Assembly: GCF_964340395.1 (NCBI RefSeq)
Contig: NC_135566.1
Location: 21,035,584 to 21,099,583 of the forward strand
DNA: 64,000 bases
From: Glandiceps talaboti
Taxonomy: Eukaryota; Hemichordata; Enteropneusta; Spengelidae
Reading direction: 5' to 3'
Part shown: piece after piece, positions 62,619 through 64,000 of the stretch
Layout of the letters: every line of letters begins with the position of its first letter
Position numbering within the stretch: position 1 is the first letter of the stretch
Notes under the pieces: generated by a model
What the model was told of the DNA's origin: nothing
The model's input: only the letters and a program-made list of their open reading frames with translations
The model's database searches: none
Program-made: the position numbers and the translations under genes

Positions 62619-62712
62619 GTGTATGTATTTTGTTATAGTAATAATGCCTGAAGCTTTGTCAAAGATTGACTTAAATATTGTATTTTGTTGTATATGATTT
62701 GTAAATAAAAAC

Positions 62713-63300
62713 ATTATGTGAGATGATACAAACCTTGTGTGAGGCATTACTATATTTGTGTAAGACATTACAAACCTTGTGTGAGACATTACCAACATTG
62801 TGTGAGACGTTACAAACCTTGTGTGAGACATTACAAACATTGTGTGAGACCTACAAACCTTGTGTGAGACATTACAAACATTGTGTGAGACCTACAAACC
62901 TTGTATGAGACGTTACCAACCTTATGTGAGACATTACAAATATTGTGTGTGACATTACAAACCTTGTGAGAGACGTTACAAACATTGTGTGAGACGTTAC
63001 AAACCTTGTGAGAGACGTTACAAACATTGTGTGAGACGTTACAAACCTTGTGAGAGACGTTACAAACATTGTGTGAGACATTACAAACCTTGTGTGTGAC
63101 ATACAAAAATTGTGTGAGACGTTACAAACATTGTGTGAGACATACAAAAATTGTGTGAGACATTACAAACCTTATGTGAGACATTACAAACATTGTGTGA
63201 GACATACAAAAATTGTGTGAGACATTACAAACCTTATGTGAGACATTACAGACATTGTGTGAGACATACAAACCTTGTGTGAGACATACAAACATTGTGT
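62713..63300. repeat. About 21-bp minisatellite, about 28 copies
   Basis: Unit ACAAACCTTGTGTGAGACAT T, with alternations CCTTG/CATTG, GTGTGAG/GTGAGAG and ACATT/ACGTT and shortened 19-base units. In 62960-63060 CCTTGTGAGAGACGTT and CATTGTGTGAGACGTT alternate as a two-unit higher-order repeat. Confidence 0.95.
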
Positions 63301-64000
63301 TGCCTAATTGAAACTCCATAGTCACTGATGACTTTATAATCTTGTGACTCAAGAAACAATAGTTAGGTAAAAGCACATTCCAGTATAATGTTAATGTCGG
63401 CGCATTATGACTGTAATGACATTGTTAGAACAGTTGATTGCATTGTAGGATTTCTTGAACAATATTTCATACATATGATAAATTACATCATCAGATAGTG
63501 TATGAGTTATGTGCTTCACCCGTAAGTACAATATAGTGACTACCTTTTAAATATGCAGCAAAAACTACGCCTAAACACGTATAAACTCAGTTTGCCCCTT
63601 TAAGGTCGTGTGTTCTGAATAATGGCCAGGGTCAGACTGTTTACAAAGACTGACGTCTGCAGTAATAATCGTGTGTTTGTGTTGAAGTGTGCAGTTGAAA
63701 ATTTCAGTTTACAATTTTGTGTTTGTATTTAGAACAAGAATATACTTGTAATACAATAGTTTACAAAGACTAATTAAATGTAATTATTTGAATTACGATA
63801 CTAGCAGCAGTAATAGTGAAACACTGTCAAATCAAGAGAAAACAATGGGTATGTAATGAATCTTGTTAAGACAACCCTACATGTATTTATAAGTATTTAT
63901 GACCTGTAAAGTATGGTAACTTTTGTTGGGCTGTTTGCCCAACCGTAGCACAACTGAACTTTAAGAGGTATAAAACTTAAGAAGTGCCATAGGCATCAAA
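63301..64000. other. Right end of window, no gene seen
   Basis: Unique AT-rich sequence. At 63946-64000 a diverged family A hairpin end begins (GTAGCACAACTGAACTT, later GTGCCATAGGCATC) and runs off the window. Confidence 0.5.

Noticed and set aside
1-64000. tRNA or rRNA genes
   Set aside because: No cloverleaf with A and B boxes or rRNA-like stretch was recognised by eye; a covariance search was not possible.

Overview
This window is animal nuclear DNA: AT-rich, with GT-AG introns and two multi-exon genes in divergent orientation. Tandem repeats fill about 25 of the 64 kb (hand estimate), and there are several dispersed repeat families and one near-complete non-LTR retrotransposon. Protein similarity and repeat style suggest a marine invertebrate (for example a lophotrochozoan or an invertebrate deuterostome). 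The sequence alone does not fix the species.

Minus strand, about 31.9 kb down to 3.27 kb: a Spinster-family (SPNS1-like) major facilitator transporter. Nine coding exons can be chained with consistent splice phases from an ATG at 31864 to a stop at 3273-3275, with a polyadenylation signal just beyond (about 608 residues). Its introns hold a 59-bp array (intron 8), a 46-bp, a 40-bp and a 35-bp array (intron 6), a 39-bp array split by a 4.6-kb APE-type retrotransposon (intron 5), a 28-bp array (intron 4) and dispersed elements (intron 1).

Between the genes (31.9-34.9 kb) lies the shared divergent upstream region. It contains a roughly 0.95-kb foldback-like element.

Plus strand, 34.94 to 53.69 kb: six exons that chain in phase into one 1346-codon reading frame with an unusual order: Asp-rich tail, BACK, six kelch repeats, BTB, BACK, six kelch repeats, degenerate BTB. 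The kelch protein(s) probably act as Cullin-3 ubiquitin-ligase substrate receptors. Intron 1 carries a second 46-bp array and intron 2 a 7.2-kb 31-bp array. Intron 4 carries two copies of a hairpin-ended 151-bp-module element. Immediately after the stop codon is a 3.9-kb array whose unit is a copy of the last coding sequence.

57.6-64 kb: no gene recognised. It holds dispersed element copies, a 2.3-kb 28-bp array, inverted-repeat structures and a 21-bp array.

The most notable observations are the tandem double kelch architecture, two cases where a repeat array appears to have grown out of exon sequence (end of the BTB-kelch gene; splice donor of SPNS exon 6), the retrotransposon with ORF1 and ORF2 in one frame separated only by TGA, and the near one-private-minisatellite-per-large-intron organisation.
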